Source: Arthrobacter sp. Bi26
GTDB taxonomy: Bacteria; Actinomycetota; Actinomycetes; Actinomycetales; Micrococcaceae
NCBI RefSeq assembly: GCF_918697925.1
Contig: NZ_CAKKMF010000023.1
Location: 1-60,849 of the forward strand
Direction: 5' to 3'
Length of the DNA: 60,849 bases
In this document: piece by piece, positions 52,223 to 59,549 of the stretch
How the letters are laid out: every line of letters begins with the position of its first letter
Numbering within the stretch: position 1 is the stretch's first letter
Notes under the pieces: model-generated
The model's input: only the letters and a program-made list of their open reading frames with translations
Database searches by the model: none
Told to the model about the DNA's origin: nothing
Program-made: the position numbers and the translations under genes

Positions 52223-52960
52223 CTACGGGGTGACGACGGTGCCCAGGTCTTCACCCCGGATGGCGCGGGTGACGTTGCCCTCGCCTTCCATGCCGAAGAC
52301 CACCATCGTGAGGTTGTTGTCCTTACACATGGTCATCGCGGTCTGGTCCATCACGCGGATGTCGCGGCGGAGCGCGTCGTCGTAGCTGAGGCGGTGCAGC
52401 TTCTCCGCCGTCGGGTCCTTCTTCGGGTCCGCGGTGTAGACGCCATCGACGCCGCTCTTGGCCATCAGGACGACGTCGGCGTGGACCTCCATGGCGCGCT
52501 GGGCAGCGACGGTGTCCGTGGAGAAGTATGGCAGGCCGGCGCCGGCGCCGAAGATGACAACCCGGCCCTTTTCCATGTGGCGGATGGCGCGGCGGGGAAT
52601 GTACGCCTCGGCGACCTGGCCCATGGTAATGGCGCTCTGCACGCGTGTTTCCACCCCGGCCTGCTCCAGGAAGTCCTGGAGGGCCAGGCAGTTCATGACG
52701 GTTCCGAGCATGCCCATGTAGTCGGCGCGGGAGCGGTCCATGCCGCTCTGGGACAGTTCGGCGCCGCGGAAGAAATTGCCTCCGCCGACGACGATTGCGA
52801 CCTCGACGTCGGGGACTGCGGCGGCGATCTGTTTGGCCACGCCGCGGACGGTATCCGGGTCAACGCCAAGTTTCCCGCCGCCGAAGACCTCGCCGGAGAG
52901 CTTCAAGAGGACGCGGCGCCTGTTCTTCTTTGGCTGGGCTGAAGTGGTGACGGTTTCCAT
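52223..52960 (-). CDS. pyrH: Uridylate kinase
   Basis: A 245-residue UMP kinase of the amino acid kinase fold. [19 protein letters not shown] is the phosphate-binding start. [20 protein letters not shown], then [19 protein letters not shown] and [20 protein letters not shown] mark UMP kinase. [19 protein letters not shown] is the ATP region. It phosphorylates UMP to UDP. It lies 176 bases after tsf, separated by a terminator-like hairpin. Confidence 0.97.
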   Translation of the reverse strand: METVTTSAQPKKNRRRVLLKLSGEVFGGGKLGVDPDTVRGVAKQIAAAVPDVEVAIVVGGGNFFRGAELSQSGMDRSRADYMGMLGTVMNCLALQDFLEQAGVETRVQSAITMGQVAEAYIPRRAIRHMEKGRVVIFGAGAGLPYFSTDTVAAQRAMEVHADVVLMAKSGVDGVYTADPKKDPTAEKLHRLSYDDALRRDIRVMDQTAMTMCKDNNLTMVVFGMEGEGNVTRAIRGEDLGTVVTP

Positions 52961-53059
52961 GGTGCCTTCCCGTTGGTGAACTCTGAGTTAGGTTATCGTG
53001 CTGGGCGCCCAAGGCGGCATTCCGGCCGTGGCCGGAACCGGTGCCTCGCGCGTGCATGC

Positions 53060-53092
53060 AAAAGGGGTGGCCACCGTGGTGACCACCCCCTT
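53060..53092 (-). terminator. Rho-independent terminator after tsf
   Basis: On the minus strand GGGGGTGGTCACC pairs with GGTGGCCACCCC (one mismatch) around a 2-base loop and is followed by TTTT. It lies 45 bases past the tsf stop and 100 upstream of pyrH, so it would end or attenuate rpsB-tsf transcription. Confidence 0.8.
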
Positions 53093-53136
53093 AGCGTGCC
53101 TGGCTATTGCCTGACTGGTGTCTGGCTAGTCTCTGA

Positions 53137-53973
53137 CTAGGAACCGACGCGGAAGCGCGTGAAAGCGGTTCCCTTGACGCCGGCCTCTTCGAGGACCTGG
53201 GCGACAGACTTCTTGGCATCCTTGGCGAATGCCTGGTCGAGGAGAACCTCGCCCTTGTAGAAGCCGGTGACGCGGCCTTCGACGATTTTGGTCATCGCGG
53301 CTTCGGGCTTGCCCTCGGCCTTGGCGGTTTCCTCGGCGATGCGGCGCTCGGACTCGACGAGCTCGGCCGGAACATCCTCGCGGGCGAGGTAGTTCGGGGA
53401 CATCGCGGCGATGTGAACGGCGACGTCGTGGGCTGCGGTAGCAGCTGCTTCGCCTTCGCCGTCAACAGCAAACAGCACGCCGACCTGGGCCGGGAGATCC
53501 TTGGAGGTCTTGTGCAGGTAAGCGTCGACCGTTGCGCCCTCGATGCGGGAGATGCGGCGGACAACAACCTTCTCGCCCAGAACGGCGCCCTCTTCGATGA
53601 CAACCTCGGACAGCGGCTTGCCGTCGACGTCGGTGGCCAGCAGGGTCTCGAGGTCGGCAGCGCCGGACTCGACGGCCACGGCCAGGACCTTGTCAGCCAG
53701 CTGGATGAACTTGTCGGCCTTGGCCACAAAGTCGGTCTCGCAGTTGACTTCGATCATCACGCCGACGCCGTTGGCGACCTTGGCAGCAACCAGGCCTTCA
53801 GCGGTGGAGCGGCCTTCGCGCTTGGTGGCGCCTTTCAGGCCCTTGATGCGGATGATTTCGATGGCCTTCTCGGCGTCACCGTTGGCTTCGTCAAGAGCCT
53901 TTTTGACATCCATCATGCCGGCGCCGGTGCGCTCGCGCAGAGCCTTGATATCAGCGGCAGTGTAGTTCGCCAT
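53137..53973 (-). CDS. tsf: Elongation factor Ts
   Basis: A 278-residue EF-Ts. The UBA-like N-terminus is AADIKALRERTGAGMMDVKK with ALDEANGDAEKAIEIIR. The core begins REGRSTAEGLVAAKVANGVG and VMIEVNCETDFVAKADKF, the usual signature. It exchanges GDP on EF-Tu. It follows rpsB after 133 bases that contain a long hairpin. Confidence 0.97.
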   Translation of the reverse strand: MANYTAADIKALRERTGAGMMDVKKALDEANGDAEKAIEIIRIKGLKGATKREGRSTAEGLVAAKVANGVGVMIEVNCETDFVAKADKFIQLADKVLAVAVESGAADLETLLATDVDGKPLSEVVIEEGAVLGEKVVVRRISRIEGATVDAYLHKTSKDLPAQVGVLFAVDGEGEAAATAAHDVAVHIAAMSPNYLAREDVPAELVESERRIAEETAKAEGKPEAAMTKIVEGRVTGFYKGEVLLDQAFAKDAKKSVAQVLEEAGVKGTAFTRFRVGS

Positions 53974-54010
53974 GTGAACCCCTCTGTCTAGAAATTTATG
54001 TGGTGTACGG

Positions 54011-54055
54011 ACCGACAGGACGGCTGCTCACCGAGTGAGCGGCCATCCTGTCGGT
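54011..54055. terminator. Long hairpin between rpsB and tsf
   Basis: ACCGACAGGA (54011-54020) pairs perfectly with TCCTGTCGGT (54046-54055). Inside, GGC/GCC and GCTCAC/GTGAGC continue the stem around a CGA loop, so about 19 of 21 positions pair. There is no T-tract on the minus strand. It may be a processing or attenuation element that lets rpsB and tsf be expressed at different levels. Confidence 0.7.
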
Positions 54056-54106
54056 ACCCCCTATGCAGCTGAGCGCATGTGGGGAGATCCAGATTTACTT
54101 GTCTGA

Positions 54107-55006
54107 CTACTTGGCTTCGTCGGCGGCCGGTGCTTCTTCAGCAGCCGGTGCTTCCTCAGCAGCCGGAGCAGCTTCAGCGGCGGGTGCTTCCTCAGCAGCC
54201 GGAGCAGCCTCAGCGGCGGGCGCTGCAGCAGCTTCAGCCTTGTTGCCTTCGAGGAGCTCGCGCTCCCACTCGGCCAGCGGCTCTTCCGGAGCTTCCGTGG
54301 TGCCGGTGGCGCGCTGGTTGCGGGCGATGAGGCCCTCAGCAACGGCGTCGGCGACAACGCGGGTCAGCAGGTTGACGGAGCGGATGGCGTCGTCGTTACC
54401 CGGGATCGGGAAGTCAACTTCGTCGGGATCGCAGTTGGTGTCCAGGATGGCCACAACCGGGATGTTCAGCTTCTTGGCTTCATCGACAGCAAGGTGTTCC
54501 TTCTTGGTGTCAACGATCCACAGCGCGGACGGCGCCTTCGTCAGGTTGCGGATACCACCGAGGTTGGTTTCCAGCTTGGTGAGTTCGCGGCGAAGGAGCA
54601 GCAGTTCCTTCTTGGTGTAAGCCGAACCGGCGACGTCGTCGAAGTCGATCTCTTCGAGTTCCTTCATGCGCTGGATGCGCTTGGAGACCGTCTGGAAGTT
54701 GGTCAGCATACCGCCGAGCCAACGCTGGTTGACGTACGGCTGGCCAACGCGGGTGGCCTGCTCGGCGATGGATTCCTGCGCCTGCTTCTTGGTGCCGACG
54801 AAGAGAACGGTGCCGCCGTGTGCAACGGTGGCCTTCACGAACTCGTAGGCACGGTCGATGTAGGACAGCGACTGCTGCAAGTCAATGATGTAGATACCGT
54901 TGCGCTCCGTGAAGATGAAGCGCTTCATCTTCGGGTTCCAACGGCGGGTCTGGTGTCCAAAGTGGACGCCGCTGTCAAGCAGCTGGCGCATAGTTACGAC
55001 GGGCAT
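54107..55006 (-). CDS. rpsB: Ribosomal protein S2 with Ala/Glu/Pro-rich C-terminal tail
   Basis: A 299-residue S2: [20 protein letters not shown] at the start, [40 protein letters not shown] block (here [20 protein letters not shown]) and [18 protein letters not shown]. The conserved part ends near residue 235. The last 60 residues are tandem (A/P)AAE(E/A)APAAE repeats, an extension known in actinobacterial S2 and variable in length. It heads rpsB-tsf and is divergent from a peptidase-like gene across 820 bases. Confidence 0.96.
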   Translation of the reverse strand: MPVVTMRQLLDSGVHFGHQTRRWNPKMKRFIFTERNGIYIIDLQQSLSYIDRAYEFVKATVAHGGTVLFVGTKKQAQESIAEQATRVGQPYVNQRWLGGMLTNFQTVSKRIQRMKELEEIDFDDVAGSAYTKKELLLLRRELTKLETNLGGIRNLTKAPSALWIVDTKKEHLAVDEAKKLNIPVVAILDTNCDPDEVDFPIPGNDDAIRSVNLLTRVVADAVAEGLIARNQRATGTTEAPEEPLAEWERELLEGNKAEAAAAPAAEAAPAAEEAPAAEAAPAAEEAPAAEEAPAADEAK

Positions 55007-55827
55007 GCCGACGCTCCTTCCGGCAGGTCATTCATGAGAGAGCCCATGGCTCTCTTACCCTGCCAATAGTTGACGGTTGTTTAGCATTCGCCCGGGGCGG
55101 GCGTTGCTCCTGGCATCCACTGCGCTTCCCATCCGTGCCCAAAGGAACGGACCGCAGGAGGCGCAGTCCTCCGCATCGGAAGTTTCAGGCTTCTTTTGAG
55201 GAGGGCTGGATACGCGTAGTCAGCTGCTGCTCCCCCGCACCCCTGAATGAGGCGTGCCGGCTTCGGCAACCACGAATTATCGCGACTAACAAGCGTGAGG
55301 GCACAGCAAACTGCTGCACCAAGTGTACTACAGCGCCCCCGCCCCGAAGGACGGTTTTCGCGGTGCAACGGGGCGGCGTTCCGGGCCTGTGGCGGGGGTG
55401 GTTGAGCACCTTCCGCGGCGCCTTGAAGCGAAGCCGGGCGGCATGCGTCGTGGCCGGTGACCGTCGCGGCCAGCGCGCGTCGCGGCGGCATCCGTACCGG
55501 GGCGGTTGCGCCCGTTGTGGCGGCGTGCCGGTCGTGGCGGGTGCGCCCGTCGCGGCGGCGTGCCGGTCGTGGCGGCATCCGTACCGGGGCGGTTGCGCCC
55601 GTTGTGGCGGCGTGCCAGTCGTGGCGGGTGCGCCCGTCGCGGCGGCATGCCTCGTCACGTCGTCGGAGGCCGGGGCGCCGGTCGTGGCGGGTGCGCCCGT
55701 CGCGGCGGCATGCCTCGTCACGTCGTCGGAGGCCGGGGCGCCGGCGCCTAGCGACCGCGCCGGAAGCTTTTCCACATAGCCGTCGTGGGAGATTCCGCCC
55801 AGTACGCTGCCCCGGCAGGCTGGGGAC
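55007..55827. other. Long gap between rpsB and the M23-like gene, with GC-rich tandem repeats
   Basis: No credible gene. The part near rpsB (55007-55330) should hold its promoter. A minus-strand GATAAT near 55276-55281 is a -10 candidate, about 270 bases upstream, without a clear -35. From 55489 to 55743 the sequence is a degenerate tandem array. CATCCGTACCGG recurs at 55489 and 55576. GTGGCGGGTGCGCCCGTCGC occurs three times. A 63-base unit starting GGCGGCATGCCTCGTCACG occurs at 55641 and again, partly, at 55704. Confidence 0.7.
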
Positions 55828-56439
55828 ATGAAGTTCTCCCCCGGCCTTGCAGCATTGCTCCTGGCGCTGTCCCCCATCCCCGCAGATTCCGTCGCCGCGG
55901 CCTCCCAGGTTTCGGTTTCCACTCCGGCTTCGGCTTCGGCTTCGGCTTCGGATTCCACTCCGGTTCCGGCTTCCACCGGCCGGGGCACCCCCAGGGCAGG
56001 ACCAGTCCCGGCACTTGACTGGAGCTGGCCGCTCAGCCCGCGCCCTGCGGTTCTGCGCGCCTTCGACCCCCCGGCCAGGCCGTGGCTCAGCGGTCACCGC
56101 GGTGTCGATATTGCGGCGGCACATGATCGTGCCCCGCTCATCTCGCCGGCCGCCGGAACGGTGAGCTTTGTCGGGACGGTGGTGGACCGGCCGGTCATCA
56201 CAATCGATCACGGCAACGGGCTGCGCAGCAGTTTCGAGCCGGTGGCGAGTTCGTTGACGGCGGGGTCCGCCGTGGCAGAGGGCGACGTCCTGGGGCAGGT
56301 ACAGGCCGGCCACTGCGGCCCGGGGCCGCCCTGCCTCCATTGGGGCGTCCGCCGGGGCGAAGACTACGTCAACCCGCTGGCGTTCGTGATGGACCTGAGA
56401 CCTTCTGTCCTGCTCCAGCCCCTGGATGCCGGCCCCTGA
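55828..56439 (+). CDS. Secreted M23-family (LytM-like) peptidase domain protein
   Basis: A 203-residue exported protein. Residues 1-25 form a signal peptide (LAALLLALSPIPADSVAAAS). A Ser/Ala/Thr linker with repeated AS dipeptides runs to about 55. The M23 domain has LSGHRGVDIAA (HxxxD zinc site) and ends CLHWGVRRGEDYVNPLAFV, which supplies the HxH-region histidine next to Trp. The second His of the HxH pair is absent (PCLHWG), a pattern common in actinobacterial short M23 proteins, so activity is uncertain. The predicted role is in peptidoglycan hydrolysis or activation of other hydrolases. Confidence 0.87.
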   Translation: MKFSPGLAALLLALSPIPADSVAAASQVSVSTPASASASASDSTPVPASTGRGTPRAGPVPALDWSWPLSPRPAVLRAFDPPARPWLSGHRGVDIAAAHDRAPLISPAAGTVSFVGTVVDRPVITIDHGNGLRSSFEPVASSLTAGSAVAEGDVLGQVQAGHCGPGPPCLHWGVRRGEDYVNPLAFVMDLRPSVLLQPLDAGP

Positions 56440-56495
56440 CGATCGGCCCGCCCATGCACGGACCCCAGGCTGTCGCGGCGGCTATTGGGCGCGCA

Positions 56496-57686
56496 TTAGA
56501 CGATCGCGGAAATTCCCGTGATCGCCCGGCCGGTGACCAGGGTGTTGATCTCGTGCGTGCCCTCGTAGGAATAGATGGCTTCGGCGTCCGCGAAGACCTT
56601 GGCCATCTCGAAGTCCGTCACGATTCCGTTGCCGCCAAGGATGCTCCGGCCCAGGGCCACACTCTCGCGCATGCGCGCGGTCGTGAACGCCTTGGCCAGG
56701 GCGGACTGCTCGTCCTTCGCCTCCCCCGCGTCCTCCAACTGGGAAAGCCTCACCATCATGCCCATCGAGCTGACCGCGTTACCGAGGATCTGCACGAGCT
56801 GGTGCTGGACCAACTGGAAGGAGGCAATCGGGCGGCCGAACTGGCTGCGCTCCACGGCGTAGCGCCGGGCGACGTCAAAGGCCGCGAGCTGCTGGCCCAC
56901 CGCCTGCCAGGCCACCGCGAGGCGGGTGACCTTCAGGACCTTGTTGGTGTCGCGGAAGCTGTTGGCGTTGGCGAGCTTGAAGAAGTCCGGCACCACCACG
57001 TCATCGAGCGTGATGTCGGCGTTCTGGACCGTGCGCAGCGAGATCTTGTTCTCGATCTTCACGGCGCTGTACCCCTCGGTCTTGGTGTCGACGAGGAAAC
57101 CCTTGACCTGGTTGTCATCGACGTCGCGGGCGTAAATGACCACCCAGTCGGAGAAAGTGGCGTTGCCGATCCAGCGCTTGGCTCCGTTGAGGATCCAGTT
57201 CCCGCCGTCGCGCCGTGCTGTGGTGCGCGTGCCGCCGGCGACGTCGGAGCCGCCAAGGGGCTCCGTGAGGCCGAAGGCTCCGATCTTCTTGAGCGAGTAG
57301 ATATCGGGAAGCCACGCGTCCTGCTGCTCCTTGGAGGCAAGGGCTTCGATGGAGCCGGTGAAGAGCCCGTCATGGACGCCCATGAACGTCGCGATCGACG
57401 TGTCCGCGCGGGTGGCTTCGGCGTGCAGGATTCCGGCGAAGAGGTTCGAGTAGCCCTGCCTCCTGACTGGGCTGACCAGGTCAATTTCGGCAAGCTTCGG
57501 GATCAGCTCCATGGGGAACTCAGCGCGATTCCAGCAATCGACGGCGATCGGCCTGACTTCACGGGTGAGGAACTCGCGGACCTCGGCCAGCCGGTCCTGC
57601 TCCTTGGCGCTGAGCAACTGCTCGAACGCGAAGAAGTCGCCGTCAGCGTAGGGCAGGTTATGAATGTCGATTGCAGCCTTGGGCAT
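56496..57686 (-). CDS. Acyl-CoA dehydrogenase, glutaryl-CoA dehydrogenase-like
   Basis: A 396-residue flavoenzyme. FGLTEPLGGSDVAGGTRTTA and WILNGAKRWIGNATFSDWVV are FAD/substrate signatures. AVAWQAVGQQLAAFDVARRY and AVERSQFGRPIASFQLVQ form the helical core. The C-terminal YSYEGTHEINTLVTGRAITG places the catalytic base at E375 and resembles glutaryl-CoA dehydrogenases. The Arg needed for glutaryl binding was not verified, so a different short acyl-CoA is possible. It is monocistronic behind a perfect 34-bp palindrome, which points to TetR-type control. Confidence 0.88.
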   Translation of the reverse strand: MPKAAIDIHNLPYADGDFFAFEQLLSAKEQDRLAEVREFLTREVRPIAVDCWNRAEFPMELIPKLAEIDLVSPVRRQGYSNLFAGILHAEATRADTSIATFMGVHDGLFTGSIEALASKEQQDAWLPDIYSLKKIGAFGLTEPLGGSDVAGGTRTTARRDGGNWILNGAKRWIGNATFSDWVVIYARDVDDNQVKGFLVDTKTEGYSAVKIENKISLRTVQNADITLDDVVVPDFFKLANANSFRDTNKVLKVTRLAVAWQAVGQQLAAFDVARRYAVERSQFGRPIASFQLVQHQLVQILGNAVSSMGMMVRLSQLEDAGEAKDEQSALAKAFTTARMRESVALGRSILGGNGIVTDFEMAKVFADAEAIYSYEGTHEINTLVTGRAITGISAIV

Positions 57687-57738
57687 GGTGTTCCTTCACT
57701 CGTGATCAGCGGCGACCAAAAGGACGCGGGTTTCGCGC

Positions 57739-57772
57739 CTGAGATATGTTACTCACGAGTAACATATCTCAG
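57739..57772. promoter_or_regulatory. Perfect 34-bp palindrome, probable TetR-type operator
   Basis: CTGAGATATGTTACTC (57739-57754) and its exact reverse complement (57757-57772) flank AC. The core GTTACTC-N2-GAGTAAC is a typical two-fold operator. It ends 53 bases upstream of the acyl-CoA dehydrogenase start and contains a TATGTT-like -10 element. No regulator gene adjoins it inside the window. Confidence 0.7.
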
Positions 57773-57808
57773 TCTGGTGCCTCCTGCAAGCGACGGCCCG
57801 ACAAAAAA

Positions 57809-57843
57809 GAGCCGCGGCCGACGTCGAACGTCAGCCACGGCTC
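57809..57843 (-). terminator. Rho-independent terminator downstream of the tRNA remnant
   Basis: On the minus strand GAGCCG-T-GGC and ACGT pair with ACGT and GCC-G-CGGCTC around a short loop, followed by TTTTTT. It lies 41 bases past the 3' end of the tRNA fragment and would have ended the original tRNA transcript. Confidence 0.85.
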
Positions 57844-57883
57844 CCGTGGTGCGGACCCCGGGTGAGGAGGATTCGCAAAAATG

Positions 57884-57930
57884 TAGGGCTACTCGGACTT
57901 GAACCGAGGACCTTAGGATTATGAGACCTT
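57884..57930 (-). tRNA. 3' half of a tRNA gene (CAT anticodon), truncated
   Basis: On the minus strand CTCATAA makes a normal anticodon loop with CAT. CTCGG-TTCAAGT-CCGAG is a perfect T arm, and TAGCCCT-A would be the 3' acceptor strand plus discriminator. No matching AGGGCTA 5' acceptor strand or D arm is found upstream, and the 5' side of the anticodon stem mismatches at two of five pairs. This is what an attachment-site copy of a tRNA 3' end looks like after integration, not a working tRNA. An intact copy should lie at the other end of the element, outside the window. Confidence 0.65.
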
Positions 57931-57992
57931 GGATAATTCCGCGCCACTAGAGGGAACTTCAGGGGATGACTATCCTCCGACTATCCACCACG

Positions 57993-58145
57993 TTAGAAAT
58001 TGAGCTTGACATCAAGCCGTGCGGCGCTCTCGTGAAGGTCTTCATCGAACAACCCCGCGTAGGTATCCAGCGTGAGAAGGGCTGTGGCATGGCCAGCTAT
58101 CCGCTGCACAACTTTCACGTTTGAGCCTACGCGGATATGCAGACT
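57993..58145 (-). pseudogene. C-terminal stub of a tyrosine recombinase/integrase
   Basis: The minus-strand frame ends in VGSNVKVVQRIAGHATALLT, LDTYAGLF and DEDLHESAARLDVKL. This is the last 45-50 residues of a phage-type integrase, with the catalytic His of the GH motif and the nucleophile-region Tyr (LDTY). Upstream of about 58145 the similarity ends and the frame is merely antisense to another open frame. The catalytic Arg domains are missing, so the gene is dead. It points at the tRNA fragment 60 bases away, the usual integrase/attachment-site arrangement. Confidence 0.8.
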
Positions 58146-58541
58146 GAACCTCTTCAAGCGCCGCTGGCTGGCTGCCATGAGCGCCACCCCGGACTTACTG
58201 CCGGGGATTTGCGCGTAGCCGAGTGGCTGGCCGCCAATCTGGACGGCACCACCACTGTGCACCGCACGTGGCAACAGCTTCGCAACGAACTGCGCCTGCC
58301 GAATCATGCGGCGGGCGTTCACCTGACGACGCTGGCCCGGTTGGGATTTGTCGGAGAACGCATCAGGACGGGACCCCAGGCCGGATTACCGCTGGAGCTG
58401 CCAGTGCCCAAGCTGCCCGCGGAACGCACCGTCAGCAACTACGAAACACGCGCCGCCGTCGAAGCCAGGAATTCGCGCCGCGCCGCCGGCAAGCGGGCCG
58501 CTGACTTGCGGGCGGATGCCAAGTGGGGCGTGCGCGCCTAG
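58137..58541 (+). CDS. Hypothetical protein of the decayed element
   Basis: A possible 134-residue product. Its first codons overlap the integrase stub, so the 5' end may be artificial. The middle (TVHRTWQQLRNELRLPNHAA to LARLGFVGERI) looks like a winged or plain helix-turn-helix. The C-terminal third is basic and Arg/Ala-rich (RNSRRAAGKRAADLRADAKW). I do not recognise a family. It may be the remnant of a plasmid or phage gene joined here by the deletion that cut the integrase. Confidence 0.35.
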   Translation: MQTEPLQAPLAGCHERHPGLTAGDLRVAEWLAANLDGTTTVHRTWQQLRNELRLPNHAAGVHLTTLARLGFVGERIRTGPQAGLPLELPVPKLPAERTVSNYETRAAVEARNSRRAAGKRAADLRADAKWGVRA

Positions 58542-58688
58542 TGTGGAGCGTCGCTACTGAGGACGCCGCTGCCTACTCACTGCGGCAAGTGCGGGAGGCG
58601 GCAGCCCGGCATGCACTCCCCTACTTCCAAAAGGACTCCTACCTGAGCGCCATAGCCGGAGCACCACTACTACCGGCAGAGAAGCGCA

Positions 58689-58797
58689 CTAGGTGTAATT
58701 CCCACGGACGTTGTGAACGCGCTGGATGGGTGAGTGGCCTTTGATGCCGCTGTGCGGTCGATGGTGATTGTAGTAGTGGACCCAGTCCTCAGCGTCT
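58689..58797 (-). pseudogene. C-terminal remnant of an IS481/IS3-type transposase
   Basis: The minus strand reads DWVHYYNHHRPHSGIKG, HSPIQRVHNVRGNYT and then a stop. This is the tail of an rve-type transposase, matching the W(x)YYNxxRPHxxLxxxxP pattern. An in-frame stop codon lies just upstream (near 58800) and no DDE catalytic core is present. No terminal inverted repeats were identified. Confidence 0.8.
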
Positions 58798-59141
58798 TAG
58801 CGCCATGCAACCGGCTCGGTCGTCGCGTTAGCGGCCGGACAGCGGTGGCCTGGTTCTAGGATTTCCCGCATGCACTTTGATGGAATCCGATGGTAGGGCC
58901 GCCACCCCCGGGCATTTGGCCGGCCCGGGCCAGTCGAGGAATAGAGCGCTGCGGAAGGGGTGGTGCGGGCGTGACTGTCCGTAACCCGCCGCGCCTGTGT
59001 AATGGCTGGTGCGATTATCTGCCAGGAGCCGGCCACGGAAACATGCAGGTCAGGCGCCTACTTTTATACTGTGGCACAGCAGTCCGGTTAGGGGCACGCC
59101 ACGGCGTCATTTCTCCCTAGGAGTGACGATTAGCACCCCAG

Positions 59142-59179
59142 AGACCGGCTCCATCGTCCCTTGAAGATGGAGCCGGTCT
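59142..59179. terminator. Perfect 14-bp hairpin in the decayed region
   Basis: AGACCGGCTCCATC (59142-59155) pairs exactly with GATGGAGCCGGTCT (59166-59179) around a 10-base loop. There is no T-tract on either side. It could be a terminator remnant or a transposon-end structure. Confidence 0.5.
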
Positions 59180-59225
59180 GAGCGGCCTGCGCCGAGACGC
59201 AACCATCACAGGATTCAGAAAAGCC

Positions 59226-59255
59226 CCCGCGCTCGATCCCCGAGGAGAGCGCGGG
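59226..59255 (-). terminator. Rho-independent terminator, minus strand
   Basis: CCCGCGCTC pairs with GAGCGCGGG around 12 bases. On the minus strand it is followed by GGCTTTTC, giving a short T-tract. It would end transcripts arriving from the esterase gene to the right, 295 bases past its stop. Confidence 0.6.
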
Positions 59256-59549
59256 CGCCTTCACTGAGGCTTCCATCCGCTACTGGGGGGACATGGAGGA
59301 ACCTGCCAAACACAGTTGGCTCGAAAGCGCAAGTCAAACGCACGGATTGAGGCGTCAAGTCGTCGCTCGTCCCGAATATACTGATCAGTGCTGCAGCGGT
59401 GAGCAGTGAGACTTTCAAGGAAGTTTCCCCGGTTCGTTGAACAGATGGTGTGTTGCAGCGGGGTCAGCCATCAGGACCGGCACCGCCCGTGACAGGCCGG
59501 CTGGAGCAGGCCGCGGGAGGTGAATGGCTCCGCCCCGTTCCACCGGGTG

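Larger units (their letters stand above)
58798..59549. other. About 750 bp without a convincing gene
   Basis: Short open frames of up to about 80 codons exist on both strands, but none has a ribosome site plus recognisable protein features. Two hairpins, listed separately, lie at 59142-59179 and 59226-59255. The region looks like decayed mobile DNA between the transposase tail and the esterase gene. Confidence 0.5.

Noticed and set aside
55185..55988. A minus-strand protein with APASDDVTRHAAATGAPATT repeats
   Set aside because: It arises from the GC-rich tandem DNA repeats and from the antisense of the M23 gene; it lacks a plausible start and any domain.
57884..57965. A complete tRNA gene
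   Set aside because: The T arm and anticodon loop are fine, but no 5' acceptor strand or D arm pairs with the 3' part, and the anticodon stem has two mismatches.
58797..59120. Two short open frames of 76-79 codons on opposite strands
   Set aside because: They overlap each other, lack ribosome sites and show no recognisable features; treated as decayed DNA.
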